Origin: an uncultured Eubacteriales bacterium
GTDB taxonomy: Bacteria > Bacillota > Clostridia > Oscillospirales > Acutalibacteraceae
Direction of reading: 5' to 3'
Assembly: GCA_949299505.1 (NCBI GenBank)
Contig: CASGAS010000001.1
Coordinates: 73,337 to 129,908 of the forward strand
Length of the DNA stretch: 56,572 nt
This document shows, in pieces, positions 1 to 7,963 of the stretch (position 1 is the stretch's first letter; every line of letters starts with the position of its first letter). The notes under the pieces were generated by a model. It was not told the DNA's origin and did not search any database. It was given only the letters and a program-made list of their open reading frames with translations. Both the position numbers and the translations under genes were made by a program.

Positions 1-549
1 GGCGGCAAGCAGCCGGTCGTTTTCGTCAAGCCGCTCGGCGTCCTCGGCAAGCTGAAGCGTTCCGTCGTAAAGCTGTTCGCGCAGCTCGGAAATTTGTGCG
101 GTCAGCGTGTCGGCAAACTGCAAAAGCGCGGCCATCGTTTCGCGTTCTTCCGCGGAAATGGCTTCTCCGGCTTCGGCTTTCCGGCTTAAGGACAGCACAA
201 AATCGCCGACCTGCGATAAAAATTTGTAGGTCGTGGAAAGCTGCGTGTCGGCAAGCGGCAAAGCAGCCAGGCTGTTTTTGGCGGCGGCGGATTCCAACGA
301 CAGGCGGGTCGCCGTATCCCCGAGCATCGGCGGGGTGTTGGCGTACACGCCCTTTTGCAGGTCGGCCTGCATGCTGCGCAGCGCGTCGTCAAGTGTGGCG
401 AGCGCACGCTCCCCGGAAACGCGAAGCTGCCGTTCATAACGCGCCGCGCGAACGGCGCCGGAAACCGCAAAAACGGAAAGTGTCAGCAATACGGCGGCTA
501 AGAAAGAAAGCAGCCGTATGCGGCCGCGCCGCGAGTGGGTCTTTCCCAT
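1..549 (-). CDS. ypeB: Germination protein YpeB, N-terminal part (cut by window edge)
   Basis: The reading frame starts at 549 after a GAGGTG ribosome site and stays open to base 1, giving 183 codons with the C-terminus outside the window. Residues 10-35 form one hydrophobic segment, a signal anchor behind a basic N-terminus. The helical stretch that follows carries the YpeB-like pattern of a leucine-rich SLAALPL element, then KFLSQVGDF, as in the Bacillus protein. In Bacilli YpeB sits in the forespore inner membrane or cortex and stabilises the cortex-lytic enzyme SleB. Here it is the first gene of its unit, divergent from nifZ, so sleB does not precede it; a partner could lie beyond base 1. 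The PepSY repeats expected at the C-terminus are not visible. Identification rests on the N-terminal third. Confidence 0.82.
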   Translation of the reverse strand, partial: MGKTHSRRGRIRLLSFLAAVLLTLSVFAVSGAVRAARYERQLRVSGERALATLDDALRSMQADLQKGVYANTPPMLGDTATRLSLESAAAKNSLAALPLADTQLSTTYKFLSQVGDFVLSLSRKAEAGEAISAEERETMAALLQFADTLTAQISELREQLYDGTLQLAEDAERLDENDRLLAA

Positions 550-625
550 TTTGTTCACCTCGCGCATAGATTTTGCAGCGGACACGCGTTTATGCGAAAA
601 AATCGCGGGAAATGCGCAGTTTTGT

Positions 626-654
626 TTGCCAAAACCGCTTTCGTCGTGTATAAT
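626..654 (+). promoter_or_regulatory. Promoter of the nifZ-thiI operon
   Basis: TTGCCA at 626-631 and TATAAT at 649-654 with a 17-base spacer, ending about 46 bases before the nifZ start. This is a good vegetative (sigma-A type) promoter and the only one seen before the long plus-strand gene run. Confidence 0.75.
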
Positions 655-700
655 AGAAAGCTGAAATGGTATCGGCCGCAGCCGGAAAGGAGGCGTCATT

Positions 701-1813
701 ATGGAATGTTATCTCGACAACAGCGCGACGACAAAGCCCTGCAAAGAGGCGGTGGACGCGGCTGTGCTTTCTATGACGCAGGATTTCGGCAACCCGGCCT
801 CTCTGCACGCGGCGGGCCTTGCGGCGGAACGGCTTTTGGAGGACGCGCGCGCGGCGATTGCGGCGCCCCTGCACGCGCAAAAAAGCGAAATTGTTTTTAC
901 GCCCAGCGGAACGGCGGCGAACAACACCGCCGTTTTCGGCGCGGTGGCGCGGTACCGCGGCGGCAAAATCGTCACCAGCGCCATGGAGCACCCGAGCGTC
1001 GAGCAGTGCATGCGCGCGCTGGAGACGCGCGGCTTTACCGTTGTGCGCCTGAAGCCCGACGCATGCGGGCGCATCACCGCTTCGCAGGTTGCAGAAGCGG
1101 TCGACGAGCAAACGGTGCTTGTAAGCCTGATGGCGGTCAACAATGAGGTCGGCAGCGTCCTGCCCTTTGCAGAGCTCGGACGCATCGTGCGCGAAAAACA
1201 CGCGCCGGCGCTGGTGCATGTGGATGCGGTTCAGGGCTTTTTGAAGCTGCCCATCCGCCCGAAGGCGTGCGGCATTGACCTGTTGAGCGTCAGCGCGCAC
1301 AAGGTACACGGACTCAAAGGCGCCGGCGCGCTGTATGTGCGCCGCGGGGTGCGCATCAAGCCCTACCTGCTCGGCGGCGGGCAGGAATACGGCCTTTGCT
1401 CGGGGACCCAGCCCATGCCTGCCATCGCCGCGTTTGCGGCGGCGGTACGCGCCTGGGGCGCGCCGGATATGACGGCGCGGTATGCAAGACTGCGCGCGGC
1501 CCTTTCCGGGCTGGACGGCGTGGCGCTCAACTCCCCGCCGGACGCGCTGCCCTATATTCTCAACATTTCCCTGCGCGGCGTGCCGTCGCAGGTGGCGGTC
1601 AACGCGCTGTCCTTACGGGGCGTGGCCGTTTCGGCGGGCTCGGCGTGTTCGCGCGGGCACCGCAGCACGGCGCTTACGGCTATGGGGCTGCCCGCGGAGC
1701 GGGTGGACGCCGCGCTGCGCCTGAGTCTTTCGCGCACGACGACCGACGAAGAGCTTGACCGGTGCGTCGCGGCGGTGCGGGAGATACAAAATACGATTGG
1801 AAGAAAAAGGTAA
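701..1813 (+). CDS. nifZ: Cysteine desulfurase, NifS/IscS family (ThiI partner)
   Basis: A 370-residue PLP enzyme that takes sulfur from cysteine and holds it as a persulfide. The N-terminal LDNSATT motif, the PLP lysine in SAHKVHGLKG near residue 205, and the mobile-loop cysteine in SAGSACSRGH near residue 317 are all present. AAAGGAGG lies seven bases before the ATG. The gene is followed after six bases by thiI; this pair mirrors nifZ-thiI of Bacillus subtilis, where the dedicated desulfurase feeds ThiI for 4-thiouridine in tRNA. The family is certain; the assignment to tRNA thiolation rather than general Fe-S assembly rests on the neighbour. No iscU-like scaffold is nearby. Confidence 0.92.
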   Translation: MECYLDNSATTKPCKEAVDAAVLSMTQDFGNPASLHAAGLAAERLLEDARAAIAAPLHAQKSEIVFTPSGTAANNTAVFGAVARYRGGKIVTSAMEHPSVEQCMRALETRGFTVVRLKPDACGRITASQVAEAVDEQTVLVSLMAVNNEVGSVLPFAELGRIVREKHAPALVHVDAVQGFLKLPIRPKACGIDLLSVSAHKVHGLKGAGALYVRRGVRIKPYLLGGGQEYGLCSGTQPMPAIAAFAAAVRAWGAPDMTARYARLRAALSGLDGVALNSPPDALPYILNISLRGVPSQVAVNALSLRGVAVSAGSACSRGHRSTALTAMGLPAERVDAALRLSLSRTTTDEELDRCVAAVREIQNTIGRKR

Positions 1814-1819
1814 GCGGAT

Positions 1820-2995
1820 ATGCAGGAGATTATACTCATCAAAAACGGGGAGCTGGCGCTCAAGGGCCTCAATCGGGCGACGTTTGAAAGCGTGCTGGTA
1901 AAAAATATCAAGCGGCGTCTGCACGATCTTGGCCGTTTCGTCATAACCCGTTCACAATCCACGATTACAATAGAACCGACGGACGAGGGCTTCGACGTGG
2001 ACGAGGCGGTGGACCGCCTTGGCCGTGTGTTCGGCATCGCGGCGTTCGTGCGGGCCTGCAAGACGGAAAAAAGCATGGACGCGATTTTGAAGACCGCCTG
2101 CGACTACCTGGCTGGGGACCTGTCGGGCATCCGGGCCTTCAAGGTCGAATCGAAGCGGTCGGATAAGACGTTCCCGCTGACCTCTCCGGAAATCAGCCGC
2201 GAGGTCGGCGGCGCACTGCTCACGCAATATCCGCACCTGCGCGTAGACGTCCACCATCCGGAAAAGACCGTGACCGTCGAGGTGCGCGAGCACGCGGCGT
2301 TTATCCACTGCGACCAGATAAAAGGCGCGGGCGGCATGCCCGTCGGCACCGGCGGCAAGGCGATGCTGCTGATTTCCGGCGGCATTGACAGCCCCGTTGC
2401 CGGCTGGATGATGGCGAAGCGCGGCATCGTGCTCGACGCGGTGCATTTCGCGTCGCCGCCGTACACGTCGCCGCAGTCGGAGCAGAAGGTGCACGACCTG
2501 CTCGGCCAGGTCGCGCGGTATTCGGGGGACATCGGGCTTTATACGGTGCCGTTTACCGAAATTCAGGAGCAGATTCGCGACAATTGTCCGGAGGCGCTGT
2601 TTACGCTGGTTATGCGCCGGTTCATGATGCGCATCGCCGAACGAATCGCGCGCCGGGAAAGCTGCGCCGCCCTTGTCACGGGCGAAAGCGTCGGCCAGGT
2701 CGCGAGCCAGACGATGCTGGCGCTCGGCTGTACGGACGCCGTGGCGACGCTGCCGGTGTTCCGGCCGCTTATCGGCATGGACAAAGACGAGATTATCATC
2801 CGGGCGCGGCACATTGAGACGTTTGACATTTCCATTCGGCCCTATGAGGACTGCTGTACGGTCTTTACCCCGCGCCACCCGCGCACGCGCCCGTCGCTGT
2901 CGCTTGTTGCGGCGGCGGAGCAGAAGCTCGACGTGGAGGCGCTTGTGTCGCGCGCCGCGGAAAACGCGAAATTTGAACTGATAAGGAACGATTGA
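1820..2995 (+). CDS. thiI: tRNA 4-thiouridine synthase ThiI
   Basis: A 391-residue cytosolic enzyme that adenylates uridine 8 of tRNA and inserts sulfur. The N-terminal ferredoxin-like and THUMP domains cover about residues 1-170. The PP-loop ATP-binding motif LLISGGIDSPVAGW follows near residue 180, and the conserved CCTVF.P.HP.T motif with its catalytic cysteine is near residue 345. The protein ends soon after, so it lacks the C-terminal rhodanese domain of the E. coli enzyme. This is the short Bacillus-type form, which is expected to take sulfur directly from the desulfurase encoded just upstream. Confidence 0.95.
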   Translation: MQEIILIKNGELALKGLNRATFESVLVKNIKRRLHDLGRFVITRSQSTITIEPTDEGFDVDEAVDRLGRVFGIAAFVRACKTEKSMDAILKTACDYLAGDLSGIRAFKVESKRSDKTFPLTSPEISREVGGALLTQYPHLRVDVHHPEKTVTVEVREHAAFIHCDQIKGAGGMPVGTGGKAMLLISGGIDSPVAGWMMAKRGIVLDAVHFASPPYTSPQSEQKVHDLLGQVARYSGDIGLYTVPFTEIQEQIRDNCPEALFTLVMRRFMMRIAERIARRESCAALVTGESVGQVASQTMLALGCTDAVATLPVFRPLIGMDKDEIIIRARHIETFDISIRPYEDCCTVFTPRHPRTRPSLSLVAAAEQKLDVEALVSRAAENAKFELIRND

Positions 2996-2996
2996 C

Positions 2997-3476
2997 ATGC
3001 GTTTGGAACAGGAGGTTGTCGCCGCGCTTTCGGAACAGGGGAAAACCCTGTGCACGGCGGAATCGTGCACGGGCGGCTGGATAGCCAAGCGCATTACCGA
3101 CATACCCGGCGCGTCCGCCGTGTTTGAATGCGGCTTTGTCTGTTATTCCAACCGTATCAAACACCGGCTTCTCGGCGTGCGCGAGGAGACCCTCCGCACG
3201 CATGGCGCGGTCAGCGAACAGACGGCGCGGGAAATGGCGCTCGGCGCCCGGCGCGCGTCCGGCGCGGACGTGGCGGTCAGCGTTACGGGGATTGCGGGGC
3301 CGGCTTCCGACGATACGCAAAAGCCGGTGGGACTTGTTTACATCGCCGTGACGGACGGCAGGCGAACCGACGTACAGGAATACCGCAGTGCGTTTACCGG
3401 CGACGTGCGGGAACAAAACCGCCGCGCGTCGGCGGACCGTGCGCTCGAACAGCTCAGGAGGTTCTTGGAAGAATGA
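2997..3476 (+). CDS. pncC: Nicotinamide-nucleotide amidohydrolase PncC (CinA C-terminal domain)
   Basis: A 159-residue stand-alone CinA C-terminal domain that deamidates nicotinamide mononucleotide to nicotinate mononucleotide, recycling the NMN released by NAD-dependent DNA ligase. Seen: the active-site motif TAESCTGGWIAKRITD near residue 20, the PGAS.VF..G.V.YSN segment, and VTGIAGPASDDTQKPVGLVYIA near residue 100. The usual glycine-rich GPGGGT is GPASDDT here. The start lies one base after the thiI stop and has AAGGAACG upstream. The N-terminal MoCF-like domain of full CinA is absent from this gene; a decayed copy of both domains appears inside the protein at 5843-7933. Confidence 0.93.
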   Translation: MRLEQEVVAALSEQGKTLCTAESCTGGWIAKRITDIPGASAVFECGFVCYSNRIKHRLLGVREETLRTHGAVSEQTAREMALGARRASGADVAVSVTGIAGPASDDTQKPVGLVYIAVTDGRRTDVQEYRSAFTGDVREQNRRASADRALEQLRRFLEE

Positions 3477-4405
3477 GCAAAAAGAAAAAAACCTCTAAAT
3501 TAAGCAGGACCGCCAACATCGTCATCACGGTCATCGCCGTGCTGGTGCTGGTGGTTTCGGGCGCTGTCTGCATCAAATATTTCGTCGAGTTTTACCAGAG
3601 CAAGAACCAGAACGACGAGCTTGCGGCGCTTGTGACGGAGTCGGAAAACGACTATCCCGACGAGCCCGCCTTTGTGCAGCCGAAGTACCGGTCGCTGTAC
3701 AATGAGAACAACGATTTTGTCGGCTGGATTACCGTGCCCAACACGGCGATTAACCACCCGGTCATGCAGGCCGAGGACAACAGCTACTATCTGCGCCGTG
3801 ATTTTTACAAGCAGTACCTGCGCCGCGGCACGGTTTTCATGGACTACCGCAACGACCCGGAAAACTTAAACGTCAACACCATTTTGTACGGACACAACTA
3901 TCTCGACTCCACCATGTTTTCCGATTTGGAAAAATACAAGGACATCGAGTTTTACAAAACCGCGCCCGTCATTGAGTTCAACACCATCTACGCCGACCAC
4001 AAATGGAAGGTTTTTGCCGTGTTCCTGACCACGGCGTCCCCGGAGCTCGACAACGGCTATGTGTTCAACTATATCTACCCGTTCATGACCGAGTCGAGCA
4101 CGGAGGAATTTATTGAAGAGGTCGCGAAGCGCAGCCTGTACGACACGGGCGTGGACGTTTTGCCGACCGACAAAATCCTGACGCTGTCCACCTGCACGCG
4201 CGATATGGACATCACGAGGAAGCAGGAGGACGCGCGCTGCGTCGTGATGGCGCGCCTGGTGCGCGAGGGCGAGTCGGAGACGGTGGACACGTCGAAGGCG
4301 ACGGTCAACCCGGAGCCGAAATACCCGCAGCTTTGGTATGACAAATTCGGATTGGAAAACCCGTACCGGAATGATGAAAAATGGTATCCGAGAGGTGAGG
4401 GGTAA
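3473..4405 (+). CDS. srtB: Class B sortase, first of a tandem pair
   Basis: A 310-residue membrane-anchored transpeptidase that would attach surface proteins to peptidoglycan. A basic N-terminus (MSKKKK) leads into a membrane helix at about residues 14-36. The catalytic triad is visible as His141 (ILYGHNY), Cys241 (TLSTCTRD) and Arg255 (EDARCVV). The ATG overlaps the pncC stop (ATGA). Beyond the sortase fold lies a C-terminal tail of about 30 residues with YPQLWYDKFGLENPY, which is shared with the next gene. No LPXTG- or NPQTN-type substrate gene lies in the window, so the substrate is unknown. A housekeeping or pilus role cannot be told apart from sequence alone. Confidence 0.92.
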   Translation: MSKKKKTSKLSRTANIVITVIAVLVLVVSGAVCIKYFVEFYQSKNQNDELAALVTESENDYPDEPAFVQPKYRSLYNENNDFVGWITVPNTAINHPVMQAEDNSYYLRRDFYKQYLRRGTVFMDYRNDPENLNVNTILYGHNYLDSTMFSDLEKYKDIEFYKTAPVIEFNTIYADHKWKVFAVFLTTASPELDNGYVFNYIYPFMTESSTEEFIEEVAKRSLYDTGVDVLPTDKILTLSTCTRDMDITRKQEDARCVVMARLVREGESETVDTSKATVNPEPKYPQLWYDKFGLENPYRNDEKWYPRGEG

Positions 4406-5814
4406 TGTCGAAAAAGAAGAAAGACGGCGCGAACGGCGAAATGCGGCAGCCGGAGGATATGCTGTCTTTTGACGAGCTGAAGGACCGTGTGCAGGCGGGA
4501 GAGGAAGCGGAGGACCCGGAGGTCGCCGCGCTTTTGGACACGCTGCGCGACGTGCAGCCGCCGCAGCCACAGCCGCAGCCGCAGCCACAGCCGGACGAGT
4601 CGGAAACCTATAAGAGCATTTACCACGACGTGCTGCGCTCGGTCATGCAGAATTCCGAGACCGGCGAAACCACGACGCGCAAGGCGAAGTACGCCCCCGA
4701 CGGGCAGTTTGTCGACGTGACGCAGCGGTACAGCGCGTTCGCCGACCTTACGAAGCCGCCGCAGGAGGCCGAAATGCCCGCCGCCGCGGCGGACACGCAA
4801 GCGCCCGAGGAAGAAGAAAAGCAGTACCGCACGTTCGGCGAAATTTTCAAAAGCGGGCTTCGCAAGATTTTCCCGAACCGTCGCGATTCCGTCGGCGAGG
4901 GCATACGCAAGACGATTGCCGACATCGCCGTTCTGGCGCTGATTGGCTGCGGCGTGTATTTCGGCGTGTACGCGTACCAGAGCCATGCCGCAAAGGCGCA
5001 GCAGCAGGAAATCGAAGGGCAGATCATCACCGAAGATACCGGCTCGACGGAAACCGACGTGTGGGCGGAGTTTTTTGCCAGATATCCGAACATCAGCCTG
5101 CCGGACGGCATGATGTCGAAGTACGCATACCTCTACGCCATCAACCAGGACCTGGTCGGCTGGGTGCGCATTCCAAATTCGATTATCGACGTGCAGGTCG
5201 TGCAAAGCGAGCAGAACGGCGAATATCTGAAAAAGGATTTCTACGGGAACTACAGCCGCTACGGCTGCCCGTACATGGACTACCGCAACGACCCGAAATA
5301 TCTTGACGACAACACCGTCATCTACGGACACCACATGAGCGACGGCCTGGTGTTTGCGGACCTGACGAAATACAAGACGATCGACGGCTTTAAGGAGTCG
5401 CCGATTATCCAGTTCGACACCCTGTACCGCAGCTATACGTTCAAGGTCTACGCGGTCCTGATTACCAACAGCCGCGCCGAAGACGACAACGATTACATTT
5501 TCAACTACACCGTCACCGATTTTGCCTCCGACGAGGCGTTTTCCGCCTATATTGCAGCGGTGGATGAGCGCAAGCTCTACACGACCGGCGTGGATATCCA
5601 GCCCGGCGACAAGCTTTTGACGCTACAGACCTGCACCTATGAGTTTTCCGATGCACGGCTTGTGGTAATCGGGCGCATGGTGCGCGACGGGGAAAGCACG
5701 GCGGTGGACACAAACCTGGCGGTGGAAAATCCCGCGCCGCGGTATCCGCAGGCGTGGTATGACAAGCAGGGCTTGACAAACCCCTATGCCACGGCGGAAA
5801 AATGGATGCCGTGA
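4405..5814 (+). CDS. srtB: Class B sortase with long cytoplasmic N-terminal extension
   Basis: A 469-residue paralogue of the preceding sortase, starting in a TAATG overlap with it. Residues 1-168 are polar and predicted cytoplasmic. They include a proline-glutamine run at about 52-63 and an acidic patch at about 134-139. The membrane helix is about 171-191 and the sortase domain follows outside. The triad is His309 (VIYGHHMSD), Cys410 (TLQTCTYE) and Arg418 (SDARLVV). The tail PRYPQAWYDKQGLTNPY..AEKW matches the first sortase, which points to an internal duplication. Such a large cytosolic extension is not part of the standard class B layout and could bind a cytosolic partner. Confidence 0.9.
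   Translation: MSKKKKDGANGEMRQPEDMLSFDELKDRVQAGEEAEDPEVAALLDTLRDVQPPQPQPQPQPQPDESETYKSIYHDVLRSVMQNSETGETTTRKAKYAPDGQFVDVTQRYSAFADLTKPPQEAEMPAAAADTQAPEEEEKQYRTFGEIFKSGLRKIFPNRRDSVGEGIRKTIADIAVLALIGCGVYFGVYAYQSHAAKAQQQEIEGQIITEDTGSTETDVWAEFFARYPNISLPDGMMSKYAYLYAINQDLVGWVRIPNSIIDVQVVQSEQNGEYLKKDFYGNYSRYGCPYMDYRNDPKYLDDNTVIYGHHMSDGLVFADLTKYKTIDGFKESPIIQFDTLYRSYTFKVYAVLITNSRAEDDNDYIFNYTVTDFASDEAFSAYIAAVDERKLYTTGVDIQPGDKLLTLQTCTYEFSDARLVVIGRMVRDGESTAVDTNLAVENPAPRYPQAWYDKQGLTNPYATAEKWMP
4561..4593 (+). repeat. Imperfect CCGCAG hexamer repeat coding Pro-Gln
   Basis: About five and a half in-frame hexamer units alternating CCGCAG and CCACAG encode the Pro-Gln run of the second sortase. Loss or gain of a unit keeps the frame, so the tract may vary in length between strains. 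Confidence 0.85.
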
Positions 5815-5842
5815 TTCAAAAATAAGGGATGGATGAAGAAAG

Positions 5843-7933
5843 ATGGATATGAAACTGCTGGCCTTGACCGAAGGGGACGCGCAAAAGCATTTGCTGGTAC
5901 GCATTTCCGGGACCCTCAGCGGGTTTTGCGACGCGGACACGGCATTTGCCGAGTACCCGACGCTCAAGGCGCTGCTGCCGGCGTTTGCCGACGCGCTCAA
6001 GACCCACACCGTAATCGTTCTGGCGATTGACGCGGCGCGGTACAACGCCACACGGGAAAAGCTGTGCGCGGCGCTGGGGCTTTCGGCGGGGGTGGACCGG
6101 TCTTTGTACGCGCGCCTTGCGGGCAACACCGAACTGACCGCCGCCGAGGCGGAAAAGCTTGCGCGCGTCCCGAAAGCGGCGGCGCTGTTCCCGAACGACG
6201 ACGGGCTGTATACCGGGCTTGCCGTCGAAAAGGGCAAACAGACCATTGTGTTTTTGCCCCTGGAGGAAAACGCGCTTTCGGTCGTGCTGAAAAACGGGCT
6301 TGCCCCGTTCCTGATGCAGCGCACGGTAGCCGCCGCCCCGAAAAGGGAAGCGCCGGTTCAGCCGGACGCCGCGCCCAACGAGATTGTGCGCCGCACGGTT
6401 GAACAGCTGCAAAAAAGCAACGCCAAGGTCGCGATTAGCAGCACGCCCGGCGCGCAGATTATTCGGTCGCTCGGCGCGGGCACCAAGGGCTTTGACGAAT
6501 ATTTCCTGTTCACGCCCCATGTGGAGGATAAGGGCGACTACAGCATGACGGATTATGCCGCGCTGCTGGCGAAATCCGCCAAGGAGCTTTCCGGCGCGGC
6601 GTTTGGCGCGTGCATTTCCGACGTGTGCAGCGCGGAGGGCGGTTCGTACGTCTGCGTTACGGTTGCCGACGACAAGACCGCCGTGGTGCGCAAGCTGTAC
6701 CAGGAGGACGACGAGACTGAAAACAGCTTTCTGCACGATGCGGCCGAGGAGCTTATCGAGCTGATCGGCGAAAAGGCGGAGGGCAAGGGCATGGTCGGCA
6801 TTGAAATCGCCGACGCCCCCGAACGCAAAAAAGGGTTCCTGTCGCGCCCGGCCGGCAAGGCGGTGCTTGCCGTAGGGATTCTGCTGCTTGCCGCCGCCGT
6901 GGCGGTCAGCTGCTATTTCCTGATTCGCGACCGTCAGCTGCGGGAGGCGCAGGCCACGACGCAGCCGGCCGCCACAACGCAGCCGGTCGAAACTACCATC
7001 GCGCCAGTCTTGGAGGATACGGTGCCGATTTCGGAATTCATTTACCGGGAAATGCGCACCGGCGTGCAGGAAGCGCCGGCGGAAACGACGACCGCCTCCG
7101 GCGCGGGCGTTGCCATTGATACGACGGCCTCCGCTGCAAATACGGGCGACGAGATTCCTTCGGAACTGCTGGTCAACGGCCGCCTGCTCGACGCAAAAGA
7201 GGCCGTGGCCCGCATGATTGAGGTGGAGATGGACAGCACCTACAACGCCGAGGCGCTTAAGGCGCAGACGGTTGCGATTTACACCTATTTGAAATACCGC
7301 AACACGAACTGGAAAATCACCGGCGTTACGCTGGCCGAGGATTACAGCGACGAGGTCTACAATGCGGTGCGCACGGTGTTCGGCGAATACTTAAGCTTCA
7401 ACGGCGCCGCGGCGTTTACGCCGTTTTTCCGGATTTCCGCCGGGCGGACCGCCGCGTGCGAAACGGTTTTCGGCACGAGCTATGCGTACCTGCGTGCGGC
7501 GGACAGCATTTCCGACCGCACCGAGGACGGGTACTACACCGAGCTGATTTTTTCGGCGGACGACGTGTGCGCGATGGTCAGCGCCTATGACGCCGCCATT
7601 GTCCTTGGGGAAGACCCCGCGACGTGGCTGGAGGTTACCGAGCATGACGGCGCCGTGGATACGGGCACGGGGTATGTGCACACCATCCGCGTCGGGGACC
7701 GCACGATTTCGGGTCTGGAGTTTGTAGACACGGTCATGGCGGGCAAAAATCTGCCTTCGCCATGCTTTGCCATCACCTATCAGCCGGAGACCAACGAGTT
7801 TCTTTTCGAGATTTACGGCGACGGGTACGGCGTCGGCATGAGCCAGCGCGGCGCGGACCGCATGGCGGCCACGGGCGCGGAATATACCGAGATTCTGTCG
7901 CGCTACTACAGCGGCGCGCAGTTAACGGTTTAA
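5843..7933 (+). CDS. Membrane fusion protein: decayed CinA-like cytosolic region plus extracellular SpoIID domain
   Basis: A 696-residue protein. The C-terminal half (about 440-696) is a SpoIID/LytB domain: NAEALKAQTVA with the expected catalytic Glu at about 470, SAGRT, and GYGVGMSQRGA near 661-671. SpoIID proteins are lytic transglycosylases, or amidase enhancers, that act on peptidoglycan. One membrane helix spans about 337-361, followed by a Thr/Ala/Pro-rich linker. The first 315 residues align by eye with CinA: residues 50-158 follow the MoCF-like domain (VIVLAIDAARYNATREKL in place of the GGLGPT region, then the later LP motif), and 180-312 follow the CinA C-terminal domain (SSTPGAQIIRS in place of ESCTGG). 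Both signatures are lost and the middle domain is missing. The start at 5843 is chosen over an in-frame ATG six bases later. SpoIID is certain; the CinA link is inference. Confidence 0.85.
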   Translation: MDMKLLALTEGDAQKHLLVRISGTLSGFCDADTAFAEYPTLKALLPAFADALKTHTVIVLAIDAARYNATREKLCAALGLSAGVDRSLYARLAGNTELTAAEAEKLARVPKAAALFPNDDGLYTGLAVEKGKQTIVFLPLEENALSVVLKNGLAPFLMQRTVAAAPKREAPVQPDAAPNEIVRRTVEQLQKSNAKVAISSTPGAQIIRSLGAGTKGFDEYFLFTPHVEDKGDYSMTDYAALLAKSAKELSGAAFGACISDVCSAEGGSYVCVTVADDKTAVVRKLYQEDDETENSFLHDAAEELIELIGEKAEGKGMVGIEIADAPERKKGFLSRPAGKAVLAVGILLLAAAVAVSCYFLIRDRQLREAQATTQPAATTQPVETTIAPVLEDTVPISEFIYREMRTGVQEAPAETTTASGAGVAIDTTASAANTGDEIPSELLVNGRLLDAKEAVARMIEVEMDSTYNAEALKAQTVAIYTYLKYRNTNWKITGVTLAEDYSDEVYNAVRTVFGEYLSFNGAAAFTPFFRISAGRTAACETVFGTSYAYLRAADSISDRTEDGYYTELIFSADDVCAMVSAYDAAIVLGEDPATWLEVTEHDGAVDTGTGYVHTIRVGDRTISGLEFVDTVMAGKNLPSPCFAITYQPETNEFLFEIYGDGYGVGMSQRGADRMAATGAEYTEILSRYYSGAQLTV

Positions 7934-7963
7934 GCAATAGATCATTCTGGGAGGAATGCAGCA

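Noticed and set aside
567..595. Forespore-type promoter (GCATA, 15 bases, CAAAATCTA) for ypeB on the minus strand
   Set aside because: Only part of the sigma-F/G consensus is met, and the predicted transcript start would fall on the ribosome site.
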